Shown one piece after another: positions 8,183 through 17,645 of a stretch of 64,000 nucleotides of DNA. Source of the stretch: Tissierellales bacterium (GTDB lineage: Bacteria; Bacillota; Clostridia; Tissierellales; VENL01). Location of the stretch: NCBI GenBank assembly GCA_028280805.1, contig JANQLB010000130.1, positions 1 through 64,000 of the forward strand, in the 5' to 3' direction. The position numbers and the translations under genes were made by a program. The notes beneath the pieces were generated by a model. The model was given only the letters and a program-made list of their open reading frames with translations. It searched no databases and was not told where the DNA came from. The first letter of the stretch is position 1; each line of letters opens with the position of its first letter.

Positions 8183-8497
8183 ATGAGCATTGCTAAAAAA
8201 GGCACTTGGGTAAGAGTACATAATATTGTACTTAACCCAAGTGAACGTGCACCTCAAGTGCCTGATGATACAAAAAACGTTCCACTGGAGATGTGGGATA
8301 AGGGCTTTTTGTTAAACGATGAAGCTAAAATCGGAGATAACGTAGAGGTTGAAACGTATATTGGCAGAAAAATTGAAGGAAAACTTATAGAAATTAATCC
8401 TTCATATGGACATGATTATGGAAAATGTGTACCTGAATTATTATATATAGGCAGACAACTGCGTTCTATTCTTGAAGGCGGTGAATCTAATGATTAA
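8183..8497 (+). CDS. ortA: 2-amino-4-ketopentanoate thiolase, alpha subunit
   Basis: The small subunit (104 residues) of the PLP-dependent thiolase that splits 2-amino-4-ketopentanoate with CoA into acetyl-CoA and D-alanine. The start MSIAKKGTWVRVHNIVL and the motif GHDYGKCVPELL near the end fit the family. It begins 10 nt after ord and overlaps the start of ortB by 8 nt, so the two subunits are likely made in equal amounts by coupled translation. Confidence 0.9.
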   Translation: MSIAKKGTWVRVHNIVLNPSERAPQVPDDTKNVPLEMWDKGFLLNDEAKIGDNVEVETYIGRKIEGKLIEINPSYGHDYGKCVPELLYIGRQLRSILEGGESND

Positions 8498-9902
8498 GGA
8501 TATGAGCTACGAAGGGTTAATGAGTAGAAAAAATGAAATAATGAAAAAAGCGGTAGGTATTGATTACTTCGAGTTTGAATCTGGCAGCATAAGATTTGAC
8601 TATGAAAAGATGATGAGAGAAACTGGATACAGTATTCAAGAAATGCAAAAAATTCAAGGAGAAGCAGGAGTAGGTAATACACCTGTCTATGAACTTAGAA
8701 ACCTTACAAAGTTAGCTAGAAAACTAGCTTCAAATGGTAAAGGAGCTAGGATATTTATAAAAGATGAAGCTGCTAATCCTTCAGGAAGTTTCAAAGCAAG
8801 AAGAGCTGCTAATAGTATATATCATGCTAAAAAACTTGGATATAAAGGTGTTATAGCTGCTACCAGCGGAAATTATGGTGCTGCTGTTGCCAGTCAAGCT
8901 GCTATGAAAGGTCTTAAGTGTATAATAGTTCAAGAATGTTATGATTCTAAAGGATTTGGACAGCCTGAAATAATCGAAAAGGCAAGAAAATGTGAAGCTT
9001 ATGGAGCAGAAGTTCTACAGTTATCTGTCGGTCCTGAATTGTTTTATATTTTCTTGAAACTACTGGAAGAAACTGAATATTTTAATGCTTCATTATATAC
9101 TCCTTTTGGAATAGCCGGAGTTGAAACATTAGGCTATGAAATAGCAATGCAGTTTAGAGAAATGGAAGGTAAAGATCCTGATGTTGTGGTAGCCACAAAT
9201 GCTGGTGGAGGAAACGTTACTGGAACAGCAAGAGGTTTAATAAAAGCAGGAGCTGAAAATGTTCAGGTAATAGGTGCCAGCGTTAACCTTAAAGGACTTC
9301 ATATGGCAAGTGATGAGCAGTTTAACAAAAAGTCCTTTACTACAGGACATACTGGATTTGGTATGCCTTTTTCTACATGGCCTGACAGGTCAGATGTACC
9401 TAGATCAGCAGCTAGAGCATTAAGGTATATGGATAGATATGTAACTGTTAATCAAGGAGAGGTTTTTTATATTACTGAAGCTTTAGCTCAATTAGAAGGT
9501 TTAGAAAGAGGACCTGCCGGTAATACTTCTTTGGCTGCGGCATTTTCTTTAGCACAAGAACTTAATGAGGATAAGATTATTGTTGTGCAGGAAACTGAAT
9601 ACACTGGAGCAGGTAAACACATTCAGCCCCAGCTTTCCTTTGCTAAGGAAAATAGTATCAAAATTTTAATCGGAGAGCCAAAGGATGAAATACCCGGTAA
9701 AAATATTATTTTACCTAAAGAACCCAGTTTAATAAAGGCTAAAGATTTGGACTTAAATAAGATAAGAAAGTCATACATTAAAAATTGTATTGCGAATAAT
9801 CCTAATGTTAACATAACAGAACAAGACATTTTATTCTTAGCAGAAGAAACAAATTCAAATGTAGATTTTGTAAAACAGATTCTTGAAGAATTAAATAAAT
9901 AA
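8490..9902 (+). CDS. ortB: 2-amino-4-ketopentanoate thiolase, beta subunit (PLP)
   Basis: The catalytic subunit of the thiolase, a fold-type II PLP enzyme related to threonine synthase. Visible motifs are NPSGSFKARRAANS (its Lys should bind PLP), ATSGNYGAAVASQAA (phosphate loop) and the glycine-rich ATNAGGGNVTGTARG. I chose ATG 8490 (470 residues, MIKDMSYEG), overlapping the ortA stop, with AAGGCGGTG just upstream. An in-frame TTG at 8472 lies inside ortA and is not needed; ATG 8502 is another option. Third gene of the ornithine operon. Confidence 0.92.
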   Translation: MIKDMSYEGLMSRKNEIMKKAVGIDYFEFESGSIRFDYEKMMRETGYSIQEMQKIQGEAGVGNTPVYELRNLTKLARKLASNGKGARIFIKDEAANPSGSFKARRAANSIYHAKKLGYKGVIAATSGNYGAAVASQAAMKGLKCIIVQECYDSKGFGQPEIIEKARKCEAYGAEVLQLSVGPELFYIFLKLLEETEYFNASLYTPFGIAGVETLGYEIAMQFREMEGKDPDVVVATNAGGGNVTGTARGLIKAGAENVQVIGASVNLKGLHMASDEQFNKKSFTTGHTGFGMPFSTWPDRSDVPRSAARALRYMDRYVTVNQGEVFYITEALAQLEGLERGPAGNTSLAAAFSLAQELNEDKIIVVQETEYTGAGKHIQPQLSFAKENSIKILIGEPKDEIPGKNIILPKEPSLIKAKDLDLNKIRKSYIKNCIANNPNVNITEQDILFLAEETNSNVDFVKQILEELNK

Positions 9903-9923
9903 TCTGACAGAAGGAGGAAGAAA

Positions 9924-10301
9924 ATGAAAGGATATATAAAAAGAGAAGATGATTTTCAAAACAGAAGAAAGCATCTTGCAAAACTTTCTGATGAAGAATT
10001 AAAGCAGAGATTCTGGGAATTAGCAGAGGAGACTGTGAAGCCTTTATTAGAGCTTGCAAGAACCCATACTACGCCTTCAATAGAGCGTTCAGTGCTTTTA
10101 AGAATGGGTTTTTCAAGCTTAGAAGCAAAACCATTAGTTGAAGGAGCAATAGATAGAGGTCTAATTGGAAAAGGTGTAGGTCATATTGTATATAGGATTT
10201 CTAATGAGAAAAAAATCCCTTTAAGACAAGCGGGGCTTGAAATGATTGAAGGTAAGCATTGGGATGATGCTGTAGCTATTTTTAAAGGAGGTGAAAAGTA
10301 A
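9924..10301 (+). CDS. oraS: D-ornithine 4,5-aminomutase, S subunit
   Basis: The small subunit (125 residues) of the adenosylcobalamin- and PLP-dependent mutase that moves the terminal amino group of D-ornithine to C4, giving 2,4-diaminopentanoate. The helical product has RSVLLRMGFSSLEAKPLVEG in its middle. GGAGGAAG stands before the ATG, and the stop codon overlaps the oraE start by one base (TAATG), as expected for subunits of one complex. Confidence 0.92.
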   Translation: MKGYIKREDDFQNRRKHLAKLSDEELKQRFWELAEETVKPLLELARTHTTPSIERSVLLRMGFSSLEAKPLVEGAIDRGLIGKGVGHIVYRISNEKKIPLRQAGLEMIEGKHWDDAVAIFKGGEK

Positions 10302-12511
10302 TGAAAAAAGTAGATATCAACGAAAAAATGGATATAAAAGATATTCTTAGCAATCTTGAAAATTACAGACCCAAGAGAAAAGGCTGGACTTGGAGAAAGA
10401 AAGTAGATAATCTGCAAGAAGGTCCTCATACCTATACTGACTGTTCAGAACCGTTAAAGAATTCTATAGGGATTCCTGCTGCTGTTCGTTACTTTGATAA
10501 CCTAGACCCTCAGCCTCAAGAAACTATAACTACAGAAATTGCTTCTGGTAGATTTGAAGATGATATTAGAAGAATGAGGATGGCTGCTTGGCATGGTGCA
10601 GATCATATAATGGTTATTAGAACTGCGGGACAATCCCATTATGACGGACTAATTGAAGGTTCTCCACAAGGGATAGGAGGAATTCCGGTAACCAGAAAGC
10701 AGGTTAGGGCTCAAAGAAAAGCTCTTGATTTTATAGAAGAAGAAGTAGGAAGGCCAATAAACTATCATTCTTATGTATCTGGTGTTGCTGGTCCTGATAT
10801 AGCTGTTATGTTTGCTGAAGAAGGAGTAAACGGTGCTCACCAAGACCCTCAGTATAACATTCTATATAGAAATATTAACATGATAAGATCTTTTGTTGAT
10901 GCTGCAGAATCTAAAAAGGTAATGGCATGGGTAGACATGGCTCAGATAGATGGTGCCCACAACGCTAATGCAACTGCAAGAGATGCTTGGAAAGTAATGC
11001 CTGAGCTAATAGTACAGCATGGTTTAAATTCAATATTTTCTCACATGGTTGGTATGAAAAAAGAAAACATCTGTCTTTCAACAGTACCACCTTCAGCAGC
11101 ACCTGTTCCATGTACAAAATATGACCTTCCATACGCTGTTGCATTAAGGGATTTATTCTCTGAATATAAGATGAGAGCCCAACAGAATACTAAATATATA
11201 ACTTCTTCATCCAGAGAGGCAACAGTAACTCATGTTATGAACATGATGATTTCAAAGCTTACAAGTGCTGATATTCAATCTACAATCACTCCTGATGAAG
11301 GTAGAAATGTTCCATGGCATATGTTTAATATTGAAGCATGTGACACTGCTAAGCAAACTTTAGTAGGACTTGATGGATTATTAGATATGGTCGAATTAAA
11401 AAAAGAGGGATACTTACCTGAAAAAATTAGAGAATTAAAAGAAAGAGCAATTCTTTATTTAGAAGAATTACTTGAAGTAGGAGGATACTTTGAAGCAGTA
11501 GAAAAAGGATTCTTTGTTGATTCGGGAATGTATCCTGAAAGACACGGCGATGGTATTGGAAGAAAAATAAATGCAGGGATCGGAGTAGGCACTGTATTTG
11601 AAAGAGATGAAGATTACATGGCACCTGTAACTGCTCATTTTGGATACAATAATGTTGCTCAGTATGATGAAAATGCAGTAGATAATCCTTCAATCCTAAT
11701 TGACGGATGCACATTAGAAAAACCTGAAAAAATTGTTTTCATAGATGAATTAGATGAAAATGATAATGTAAATAATCGTTTAGAAGAATCTGAAAAATAT
11801 AGAAATTCTAACATGGTTAAGCCGGAAGTTGAGTGGTTAGCTGATGGAACCGTTCAATTAGAAATTTTCCTGCCAACAAGTAAGAGAGTTGCTGAATTTG
11901 CTGCAATAGAATTTGCTAAGAAAATGAATTTAACAGACCCGGAGGTTATCCATACTGAAGTTCTTCATCCATCAGAAGGTACAAGAGTTCAGTTAAAGGG
12001 TAAAGTTGAGTTTGACCTTGATATGAATACATTAAGTATACCGCCAGAGCCGGAAGTAATGAGTGATGAAGAACTCTGGGAAGAAATTGAGAAAAAACCA
12101 TTGAAGGTTGTTGCAGCAACTGTTGGAGAAGATGAACACTCAGTTGGACTTCGTGAAGTAATAGATATTAAGCACGGAGGTATAGAAAAATGGGGCATAG
12201 AGGTTGAATATCTTGGAACATCCTGTCCGGTAGAAAAGCTTGTAGATGCAGCTATTGAACTAAATGCCGATGCTATCTTAGCATCAACAATAATAAGCCA
12301 CGATGATATTCATTACAAAAACATGAAAAAACTTCACGAATATGCTGTAGAAAAAGGTATAAGAGATAATATTATAATAGCTTGCGGAGGTACTCAAGTT
12401 ACTCCTGAGATTGCTTTAGAGCAAGGTATTGATGCCGGATTTGGCAAGACATCTAAAGGTGTTCATGTAGCTACCTTCCTTGTGAATAAAAGAAGGGAAA
12501 TGAATAAATAA
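10301..12511 (+). CDS. oraE: D-ornithine 4,5-aminomutase, E subunit (B12 and PLP)
   Basis: The large catalytic subunit (736 residues). The N-terminal two thirds form the TIM-barrel region. The C-terminal Rossmann domain has the cobalamin motif DEHSVG, with the axial His at about residue 613, and Lys624 (DIKHGG) 11 residues later. In the C. sticklandii enzyme His618 and Lys629, also 11 apart, bind cobalt and PLP, so both catalytic ligands are kept. It overlaps oraS by one base and the MutL-like gene by one base. No missing segment or frameshift is seen. Confidence 0.95.
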   Translation: MKKVDINEKMDIKDILSNLENYRPKRKGWTWRKKVDNLQEGPHTYTDCSEPLKNSIGIPAAVRYFDNLDPQPQETITTEIASGRFEDDIRRMRMAAWHGADHIMVIRTAGQSHYDGLIEGSPQGIGGIPVTRKQVRAQRKALDFIEEEVGRPINYHSYVSGVAGPDIAVMFAEEGVNGAHQDPQYNILYRNINMIRSFVDAAESKKVMAWVDMAQIDGAHNANATARDAWKVMPELIVQHGLNSIFSHMVGMKKENICLSTVPPSAAPVPCTKYDLPYAVALRDLFSEYKMRAQQNTKYITSSSREATVTHVMNMMISKLTSADIQSTITPDEGRNVPWHMFNIEACDTAKQTLVGLDGLLDMVELKKEGYLPEKIRELKERAILYLEELLEVGGYFEAVEKGFFVDSGMYPERHGDGIGRKINAGIGVGTVFERDEDYMAPVTAHFGYNNVAQYDENAVDNPSILIDGCTLEKPEKIVFIDELDENDNVNNRLEESEKYRNSNMVKPEVEWLADGTVQLEIFLPTSKRVAEFAAIEFAKKMNLTDPEVIHTEVLHPSEGTRVQLKGKVEFDLDMNTLSIPPEPEVMSDEELWEEIEKKPLKVVAATVGEDEHSVGLREVIDIKHGGIEKWGIEVEYLGTSCPVEKLVDAAIELNADAILASTIISHDDIHYKNMKKLHEYAVEKGIRDNIIIACGGTQVTPEIALEQGIDAGFGKTSKGVHVATFLVNKRREMNK

Positions 12512-13875
12512 TGAAAGTTGATATTCTAGTAGCGGAAATTGGAAGTACAACTACTGTTGTTAATGCATTTAATAAAATATTTGAACCCTGCCCTGTTTTT
12601 TTAGGGCAGGGTCAAGCTCCTACGAGTGTACTAGAGGGAGATGTAAATATTGGGTTAAAATCAGCTATTGATAACTTAAAGCAGAGTATTGGTAGTGATA
12701 TACTAGAGTATAGTGAGCTTATAGCTACCAGTAGTGCAGCCGGCGGTTTAAGAATGACTGTCCATGGATTAGTTTACGATATGACTGTAAAAGCTGCAAA
12801 AGAAGCAGCATTAGGAGCAGGTGCTAATATTAAGCAAATTACGGCAGGTAGATTAAGAAGAACCGATATGAAAAAGCTAAAAGATATTAATCCCAATATC
12901 ATATTGATAGCTGGCGGAGTTAATTATGGTGAAAGAGATACAGCAATAGATAATGCAGAAAAAATTGCACAGCTTAATTTAGATATTCCTGTTATATATG
13001 CAGGAAATATTGAAAATCAAGATGAAATAAAAGAGATTTTTAAAGATACTAAAACTAAGCTTTATATTGTTGAAAATGTGTATCCCAAAATTGACCAGTT
13101 AAATATTGAACCTACTAGGAAAGTTATTCAAGATGTATTTGAGGAACATATTATTCATGCTCCCGGTATGAGTAAGGTTAGAGAAATGGTAAATGGTCCT
13201 ATTATACCTACACCAGGTGCAGTAATGCTTGCTTCTAAGCTCTTAAAAGAAGAAATAGGTGATTTGATAACTTTAGATGTAGGTGGAGCTACAACGGATT
13301 TACATTCTGTTACAGAAGGTAGTGAAGAAGTTAGTAGAATTCTTATAAGTCCCGAACCTTTAGCGAAAAGGACTGTTGAAGGGGATTTGGGAGTATATGT
13401 AAATATGGAGAATGTAGTTGAAAGAATTGGTATAAACCAATTGGCTTTAAGATTAAATCTAAATGAAAAAGAAGTTATGAATTTAATGGAAAGTCATAGA
13501 CCTATACCTGTAAATGATATTGAAAAAGCATTTGTAGAAGAACTTACATTAGAAGCAGTTCTAACTGCTGTTAAACGTCATGCAGGTAGATTTAGACATT
13601 TATTTGGACCTAGTGGTAAAAAGACTGTCGCAGAAGGTAAAGATTTAACTAATGTTAAATATATAGTAGGTACAGGAGGAGCGTTAACTAGACTTCCTAA
13701 CAGAATCAAGATAATGAATCAGATAGCTTTAAATAATAAGATAGATGGACTTTATCCAAAAAAACAAGCAAAAATCTTAGTAGATAAAAAATATATAATG
13801 GCATCATTAGGAGTTTTATCAAAAAAATATCCTGAAGCAGCATTAAAGCTGTTAAAAGAAAGCTTAGAGATTTAG
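12511..13875 (+). CDS. MutL-family aminomutase reactivase-like ATPase (or-4 type)
   Basis: A 454-residue protein of the GlmL/MutL family in the ASKHA ATPase fold. The N-terminus VAEIGSTTTVVNAF and the later LDVGGATTDLHSV are the two phosphate-binding loops, and GTGGALTRL near the end is the adenosine-loop region. In C. sticklandii the equivalent gene sits between oraE and the racemase. The presumed job is exchange of damaged cobalamin on OraSE, by analogy with MutL beside glutamate mutase; this is inference. TAATG overlap with oraE indicates coupled translation. Confidence 0.88.
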   Translation: MKVDILVAEIGSTTTVVNAFNKIFEPCPVFLGQGQAPTSVLEGDVNIGLKSAIDNLKQSIGSDILEYSELIATSSAAGGLRMTVHGLVYDMTVKAAKEAALGAGANIKQITAGRLRRTDMKKLKDINPNIILIAGGVNYGERDTAIDNAEKIAQLNLDIPVIYAGNIENQDEIKEIFKDTKTKLYIVENVYPKIDQLNIEPTRKVIQDVFEEHIIHAPGMSKVREMVNGPIIPTPGAVMLASKLLKEEIGDLITLDVGGATTDLHSVTEGSEEVSRILISPEPLAKRTVEGDLGVYVNMENVVERIGINQLALRLNLNEKEVMNLMESHRPIPVNDIEKAFVEELTLEAVLTAVKRHAGRFRHLFGPSGKKTVAEGKDLTNVKYIVGTGGALTRLPNRIKIMNQIALNNKIDGLYPKKQAKILVDKKYIMASLGVLSKKYPEAALKLLKESLEI

Positions 13876-13896
13876 ATCTTGTAAGGAGATGACAAT

Positions 13897-14961
13897 ATGA
13901 CTTATCCAAAAATTGAAATTTATTTAGATAAAATAGAGCATAATACTAGAAAATTAGTTGATATATGTAGTAAGTATGACATTGAGGTAGCAGGAGTTAC
14001 TAAAGTTTTTTGTGGATACAGACCCGTTGCAGAAGCTATGATTAAAGGGGGAGTATCTTTATTAGCAGATTCTAGAATTGAAAACTTTGAAAAGATTAAA
14101 GATTTAAATATCCCTAAACTATTGTTAAGACTTCCTATGATTAGTCAAGCTGATAAAGTGATAGAACTTACTGATATATCCTTAAACTCAGAACTTGAAA
14201 GTATAGAAGCACTTTCTAAAGCAGCAATAAAACTAGGAAAGACTCACAAAATAATCTTAATGGTTGACTTAGGAGATTTAAGAGAAGGTATTTTTGATGA
14301 GGATGAGATATATAAAGCTGTTTATGAGATTTTAAATCTTCAAAATTTAGAGCTTATAGGTTTAGGAACTAATCTTACTTGTTATGGTGGTGTCATACCG
14401 AGACAGGATAATTTAAATAAGTTATTAGAAATTAAACAAAAAATTGAGAAAAAATATAATATAACTTTAAAGGTAGTTTCAGGAGGAAATTCAAGTAGTA
14501 TTCATCTTTTAGAAAGTGGAGAAATTCCAAGAGACATTAATCAGCTAAGAATGGGAGAATCAATAGTTTTAGGAAGAGAAACAGCGTTTGGAAATAAAAT
14601 TGAGGATACATTTGATGACTGCTTTAAACTTATTGCAGAGATAATTGAGATAAAAGAAAAACCGTCTTTACCAATTGGAGAAATTGGAATGGATGCTTTT
14701 GGCAATAAACCTAAGTTTGTAGATAAAGGAATTAGAAAAAGAGCTATTTGTGCAGTAGGAAAACAGGATGTAAGCATAGGTGATGTTATTACTGATGATA
14801 GACAGATAGCTATTTTAGGTTCTAGTAGTGATCATTTTATATTAGATATAACTGACTGTAAAAACGAATATAAGGTTGGAGACAAAGTTACCTTTAACTT
14901 AACTTATGGTGGTATTCTAAGCACTACTACTTCAGAGTACGTTAAAAAGGTAATCAAATAA
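13897..14961 (+). CDS. orr: Ornithine racemase (PLP, alanine-racemase fold)
   Basis: Converts L-ornithine to D-ornithine, the mutase substrate, so it is the first step of the pathway though the last gene of the operon. The 354 residues have an N-terminal TIM barrel with the PLP lysine at about Lys36 (GVTKVFCG) and a C-terminal beta domain. GVIPRQDNLNKL and SGGNSSSIHLLESGE are family features of this YhfX/Orr-like branch. AAGGAGATG precedes the ATG. It ends at a strong terminator. An amino-acid racemase of other specificity is possible from sequence alone; the operon decides. Confidence 0.92.
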   Translation: MTYPKIEIYLDKIEHNTRKLVDICSKYDIEVAGVTKVFCGYRPVAEAMIKGGVSLLADSRIENFEKIKDLNIPKLLLRLPMISQADKVIELTDISLNSELESIEALSKAAIKLGKTHKIILMVDLGDLREGIFDEDEIYKAVYEILNLQNLELIGLGTNLTCYGGVIPRQDNLNKLLEIKQKIEKKYNITLKVVSGGNSSSIHLLESGEIPRDINQLRMGESIVLGRETAFGNKIEDTFDDCFKLIAEIIEIKEKPSLPIGEIGMDAFGNKPKFVDKGIRKRAICAVGKQDVSIGDVITDDRQIAILGSSSDHFILDITDCKNEYKVGDKVTFNLTYGGILSTTTSEYVKKVIK

Positions 14962-15007
14962 TATGCTGTAATTATATAGATATTTAAGTGTAAGACAAAA
15001 AATGTAC

Positions 15008-15049
15008 AAAAAAATATATACGAGTTGTTAAGCTTGTATATATTTTTTT
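15008..15049 (+). terminator. Terminator of the ornithine operon
   Basis: A14-nt arm at 15008-15021 pairs with 15036-15049 (core ATATATAC/GTATATAT), ending in seven T. It lies 46 bases after the racemase stop. Confidence 0.85.
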
Positions 15050-15139
15050 GAATAGAGTAAATTCACGACTTATCTATCTATAACAAATACATAAAGTATG
15101 ATATAATGAAACTTATCTTATAAAAGGGGGCGATACTTC

Positions 15140-15469
15140 ATGCTAACAACCGAACAAAAACTATTATGTGCATTATGTCATTTAGGTACTTTTGTAGGAT
15201 TACCAATATTAGCACCATTAATTGTATTACTGGTATCCAATGATCAATTTGTAAAAAATCAAGCTAAGGAAGCTTTAGTATTCCAGATAGGTCTTGTAAT
15301 TGCAGTTATCATATCTTTTGTTTTAATGATTATTCTAATAGGATTCCTTACAGTGATAGCCGTGAGCATTATTGGTATAATATTCCCGATCATTGCTATG
15401 GTAAAAATTGTTGAAGGACAAGATTACAGTTATCCTATAACCGGCAGTATTGTTAGGAAAAGTTTCTAA
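15140..15469 (+). CDS. DUF4870 small membrane protein
   Basis: A 109-residue protein: TTEQKLLCALCHLGTFVG, then three hydrophobic segments (about 17-37, 52-75 and 75-92) and the short tail YPITGSIVRKSF. This is the DUF4870 pattern (Tic20-like helical membrane protein) found in many Firmicutes without known function. AAAAGGGGG stands before the ATG, and TATAAT at 15102-15107 is a likely -10 box. Monocistronic: terminators stand on both sides. Confidence 0.85.
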   Translation: MLTTEQKLLCALCHLGTFVGLPILAPLIVLLVSNDQFVKNQAKEALVFQIGLVIAVIISFVLMIILIGFLTVIAVSIIGIIFPIIAMVKIVEGQDYSYPITGSIVRKSF

Positions 15470-15488
15470 AATTATGTTAATCAAAATT

Positions 15489-15537
15489 AAACCTCCATTC
15501 ATATATATATTATAAGACATATGAATGGAGGTTTTTT
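15489..15537 (+). terminator. Terminator-like hairpin whose 3' arm holds the next gene's ribosome site
   Basis: A perfect 16-bp stem (15489-15504 with 15519-15534, core ACCTCCATTC/GAATGGAGGT) is followed by a T-run (15532-15538). It ends the DUF4870 transcript. GGAGG at 15527-15531, in the 3' arm, is also the only ribosome site of the epimerase that starts at 15539, so the same hairpin could mask that start. Confidence 0.8.
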
Positions 15538-15538
15538 T

Positions 15539-16489
15539 ATGATATTAGTGACTGGTGCTGCCGGGTTTGTTGGAAGTAATCTATGTGAAATGCTCCTGAG
15601 AAAAGGATATAAAGTATTAGCAGTAGATTGTTTTTTTGACAATTATCCTAAATGGATTAAAAAGTTTAATTTAAGAAACTGTTTAGGAAATCCTGATTTT
15701 ACTTTTTTAGAAAACAATATACTAGACCCTAATATAACAAAACTAATAGAAGGATTAAGAATAGATTGTTTAGTACATTTAGCTGATATACCTGGAGTAA
15801 CAACCTGTAGTGAAGTAAATTTTGATGAGTATATTAAATATAATATTACAGCTACTCAAAGATTATTAGAAGCTGTCAAGTATAAAGGAATAAAGAAACT
15901 TATCTATGCTTCCTCATCAACAGTTTATGGTGATAATGGTGAAATATCAATGTCTGAAGTACAAAACCCCAAACCTATATCGTTATATGGAGTATCAAAA
16001 TTAGCTGGAGAAACCCTATGCCATTATTATGGATATATATATGGAATAGATATAGACATTCTTCGGTTTTTCACAGCTTATGGTGCAAACCAAAGACCAG
16101 ATATGGCATTTCATAGATTTATTAAGAACATGCTTCTTGATGAAGAAATTATCGTCTATGGAGATGGAAAGCAAAAACGTGACTTTATATATGTTGATGA
16201 TATATGCAGTATTATTTTAGAAATAATTGATAAAGAAATTAAGGAAGAAATAATGAATATTGGTGGTGGAATATCACTAAGTGTAAATGAGTCTATTAAA
16301 ATAATTGAAAAGCTGCTAAATAAAAAAGCTAAAATAAGATATATAGAACCTATTGAGGGTGAGCAGTTAATAACTCATGCAAATGTCGAAAAACTTGAAA
16401 GCATAATTACACTTGATACTAAAACAGATATACATGAAGGTCTTAAAAGAGAAATTGATTATATAAAGAAACTTTATAAACTTACTTAA
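15539..16489 (+). CDS. NAD-dependent sugar epimerase/dehydratase (SDR)
   Basis: An extended short-chain dehydrogenase acting on a nucleotide sugar, 316 residues. It has the NAD motif TGAAGFVGSN at the N-terminus, SSSTVYGDNG with the catalytic Ser/Thr, and the YGVSK active-site Tyr/Lys, with a C-terminal substrate domain (RDFIYVDDIC). UDP-glucuronate or UDP-glucose 4-epimerase-like activity is most likely; exact substrate unknown. The start at 15539 (MILVTGAAG) fits the fold; the in-frame ATG at 15521 lies inside the terminator stem. No other sugar gene adjoins, but the product could feed the glycosyltransferases at 35-42 kb. Confidence 0.85.
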   Translation: MILVTGAAGFVGSNLCEMLLRKGYKVLAVDCFFDNYPKWIKKFNLRNCLGNPDFTFLENNILDPNITKLIEGLRIDCLVHLADIPGVTTCSEVNFDEYIKYNITATQRLLEAVKYKGIKKLIYASSSTVYGDNGEISMSEVQNPKPISLYGVSKLAGETLCHYYGYIYGIDIDILRFFTAYGANQRPDMAFHRFIKNMLLDEEIIVYGDGKQKRDFIYVDDICSIILEIIDKEIKEEIMNIGGGISLSVNESIKIIEKLLNKKAKIRYIEPIEGEQLITHANVEKLESIITLDTKTDIHEGLKREIDYIKKLYKLT

Positions 16490-16526
16490 AGTCAATCATA
16501 AAACTAAAAATATAGAAAATAAATCT

Positions 16527-16555
16527 TTGAATTTAAATTTCAAACATTATATAAT
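16527..16555 (+). promoter_or_regulatory. Sigma-A promoter of the threonine aldolase gene
   Basis: TTGAAT (16527-16532), 17-bp spacer, TATAAT (16550-16555); start predicted near 16562. Confidence 0.7.
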
Positions 16556-16588
16556 AACACTAACGACATAGACGAGGAGTTGATATAC

Positions 16589-17623
16589 GTGAAGATAATT
16601 GACTTTAGAAGTGATACATTAACCAATCCCACTGAAGAAATGAGAAAAGCTATGTATAATGCAGAGCTAGGAGACGATGTATATGGTGAAGACCCTACTG
16701 TTAATAGACTTGAAGAAATTGCAGCAAAGAAAGTTGGAAAAGAAGATGCTCTCTTTGTTCCCACTGGAACAATGGGAAATCAATTAGCTTTACTTAGTCA
16801 TACACAGAGAGGTCAAGAAGTAATATTAGATGACTGGTGTCATATTTTCAGATTTGAAGTTGGAGGATTAAGTTTTCTATCAGGATTACAGGCTAGAACT
16901 ATAGTTAGTGACAAAGGAGTAATGAATCCTGAATTAGTAAAACAAGCTATTGTAAGTGATGATAATATACATCATGCTCAAACTGGATTAGTATGTCTTG
17001 AAAATACACATAATATGGCAGGAGGAGTTGTAATTCCTGTTGAAAATATGAAAGAGATATATAATATTGCCAGAGAAAAAAACATTCCTGTTCATTTAGA
17101 TGGAGCTAGAGTTTTTAATGCAGCAGTTTATTTAAAATGTGACATTAAAGAAATTACTAAATATACAGACAGTGTTATGTTCTGCCTTTCTAAAGGGCTT
17201 TGCTCACCTGTAGGGTCAATACTTGCAGGAAATAAGGTATTTATAAAAAAAGCAAGGAGACTAAGAAAGATGCTTGGCGGAGGAATGAGACAAGCCGGAG
17301 TGTTGGCAGCAACAGGAATTATTGCACTTGATAATATGATAGAAAGACTACAAGAAGACCACGATAACGTGCAGTTTTTAACTCAAGGTCTTGGAAACAT
17401 AAATGGAATTAAGATTGATAAGAATACTGTTCATACAAATATACTGATGATAAATATTAAAGACACTGAATATAATTCTCAACAACTGGTTAATATGATG
17501 AAAGAAAAGGGCGTTTTGGCTACCCCGATAACAGAAAAAATAATTAGATTTGTAACCCACAAATATATAAATAAGGATAATATAGATACTACTATAGAAA
17601 TAGTAAATAATATATTAACCTAA
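16589..17623 (+). CDS. ltaE: Low-specificity L-threonine aldolase
   Basis: A PLP enzyme that splits L-threonine (and allo-threonine) to glycine and acetaldehyde. It has 344 residues and the family start DFRSDTLTNPTEEMRKAM. Further motifs are VPTGTMGNQLAL, HLDGARVFNA (the Asp pairs with the PLP ring nitrogen) and CLSKGLCSPVGS (Lys Schiff base). I chose GTG 16589, nine bases after GAGGAG (16574-16579); the TTG at 16580 touches the ribosome site. rarA follows 22 nt later and is probably cotranscribed. Confidence 0.9.
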   Translation: MKIIDFRSDTLTNPTEEMRKAMYNAELGDDVYGEDPTVNRLEEIAAKKVGKEDALFVPTGTMGNQLALLSHTQRGQEVILDDWCHIFRFEVGGLSFLSGLQARTIVSDKGVMNPELVKQAIVSDDNIHHAQTGLVCLENTHNMAGGVVIPVENMKEIYNIAREKNIPVHLDGARVFNAAVYLKCDIKEITKYTDSVMFCLSKGLCSPVGSILAGNKVFIKKARRLRKMLGGGMRQAGVLAATGIIALDNMIERLQEDHDNVQFLTQGLGNINGIKIDKNTVHTNILMINIKDTEYNSQQLVNMMKEKGVLATPITEKIIRFVTHKYINKDNIDTTIEIVNNILT

Positions 17624-17645
17624 TTAAATGCAGGAAGGTGTTAGA

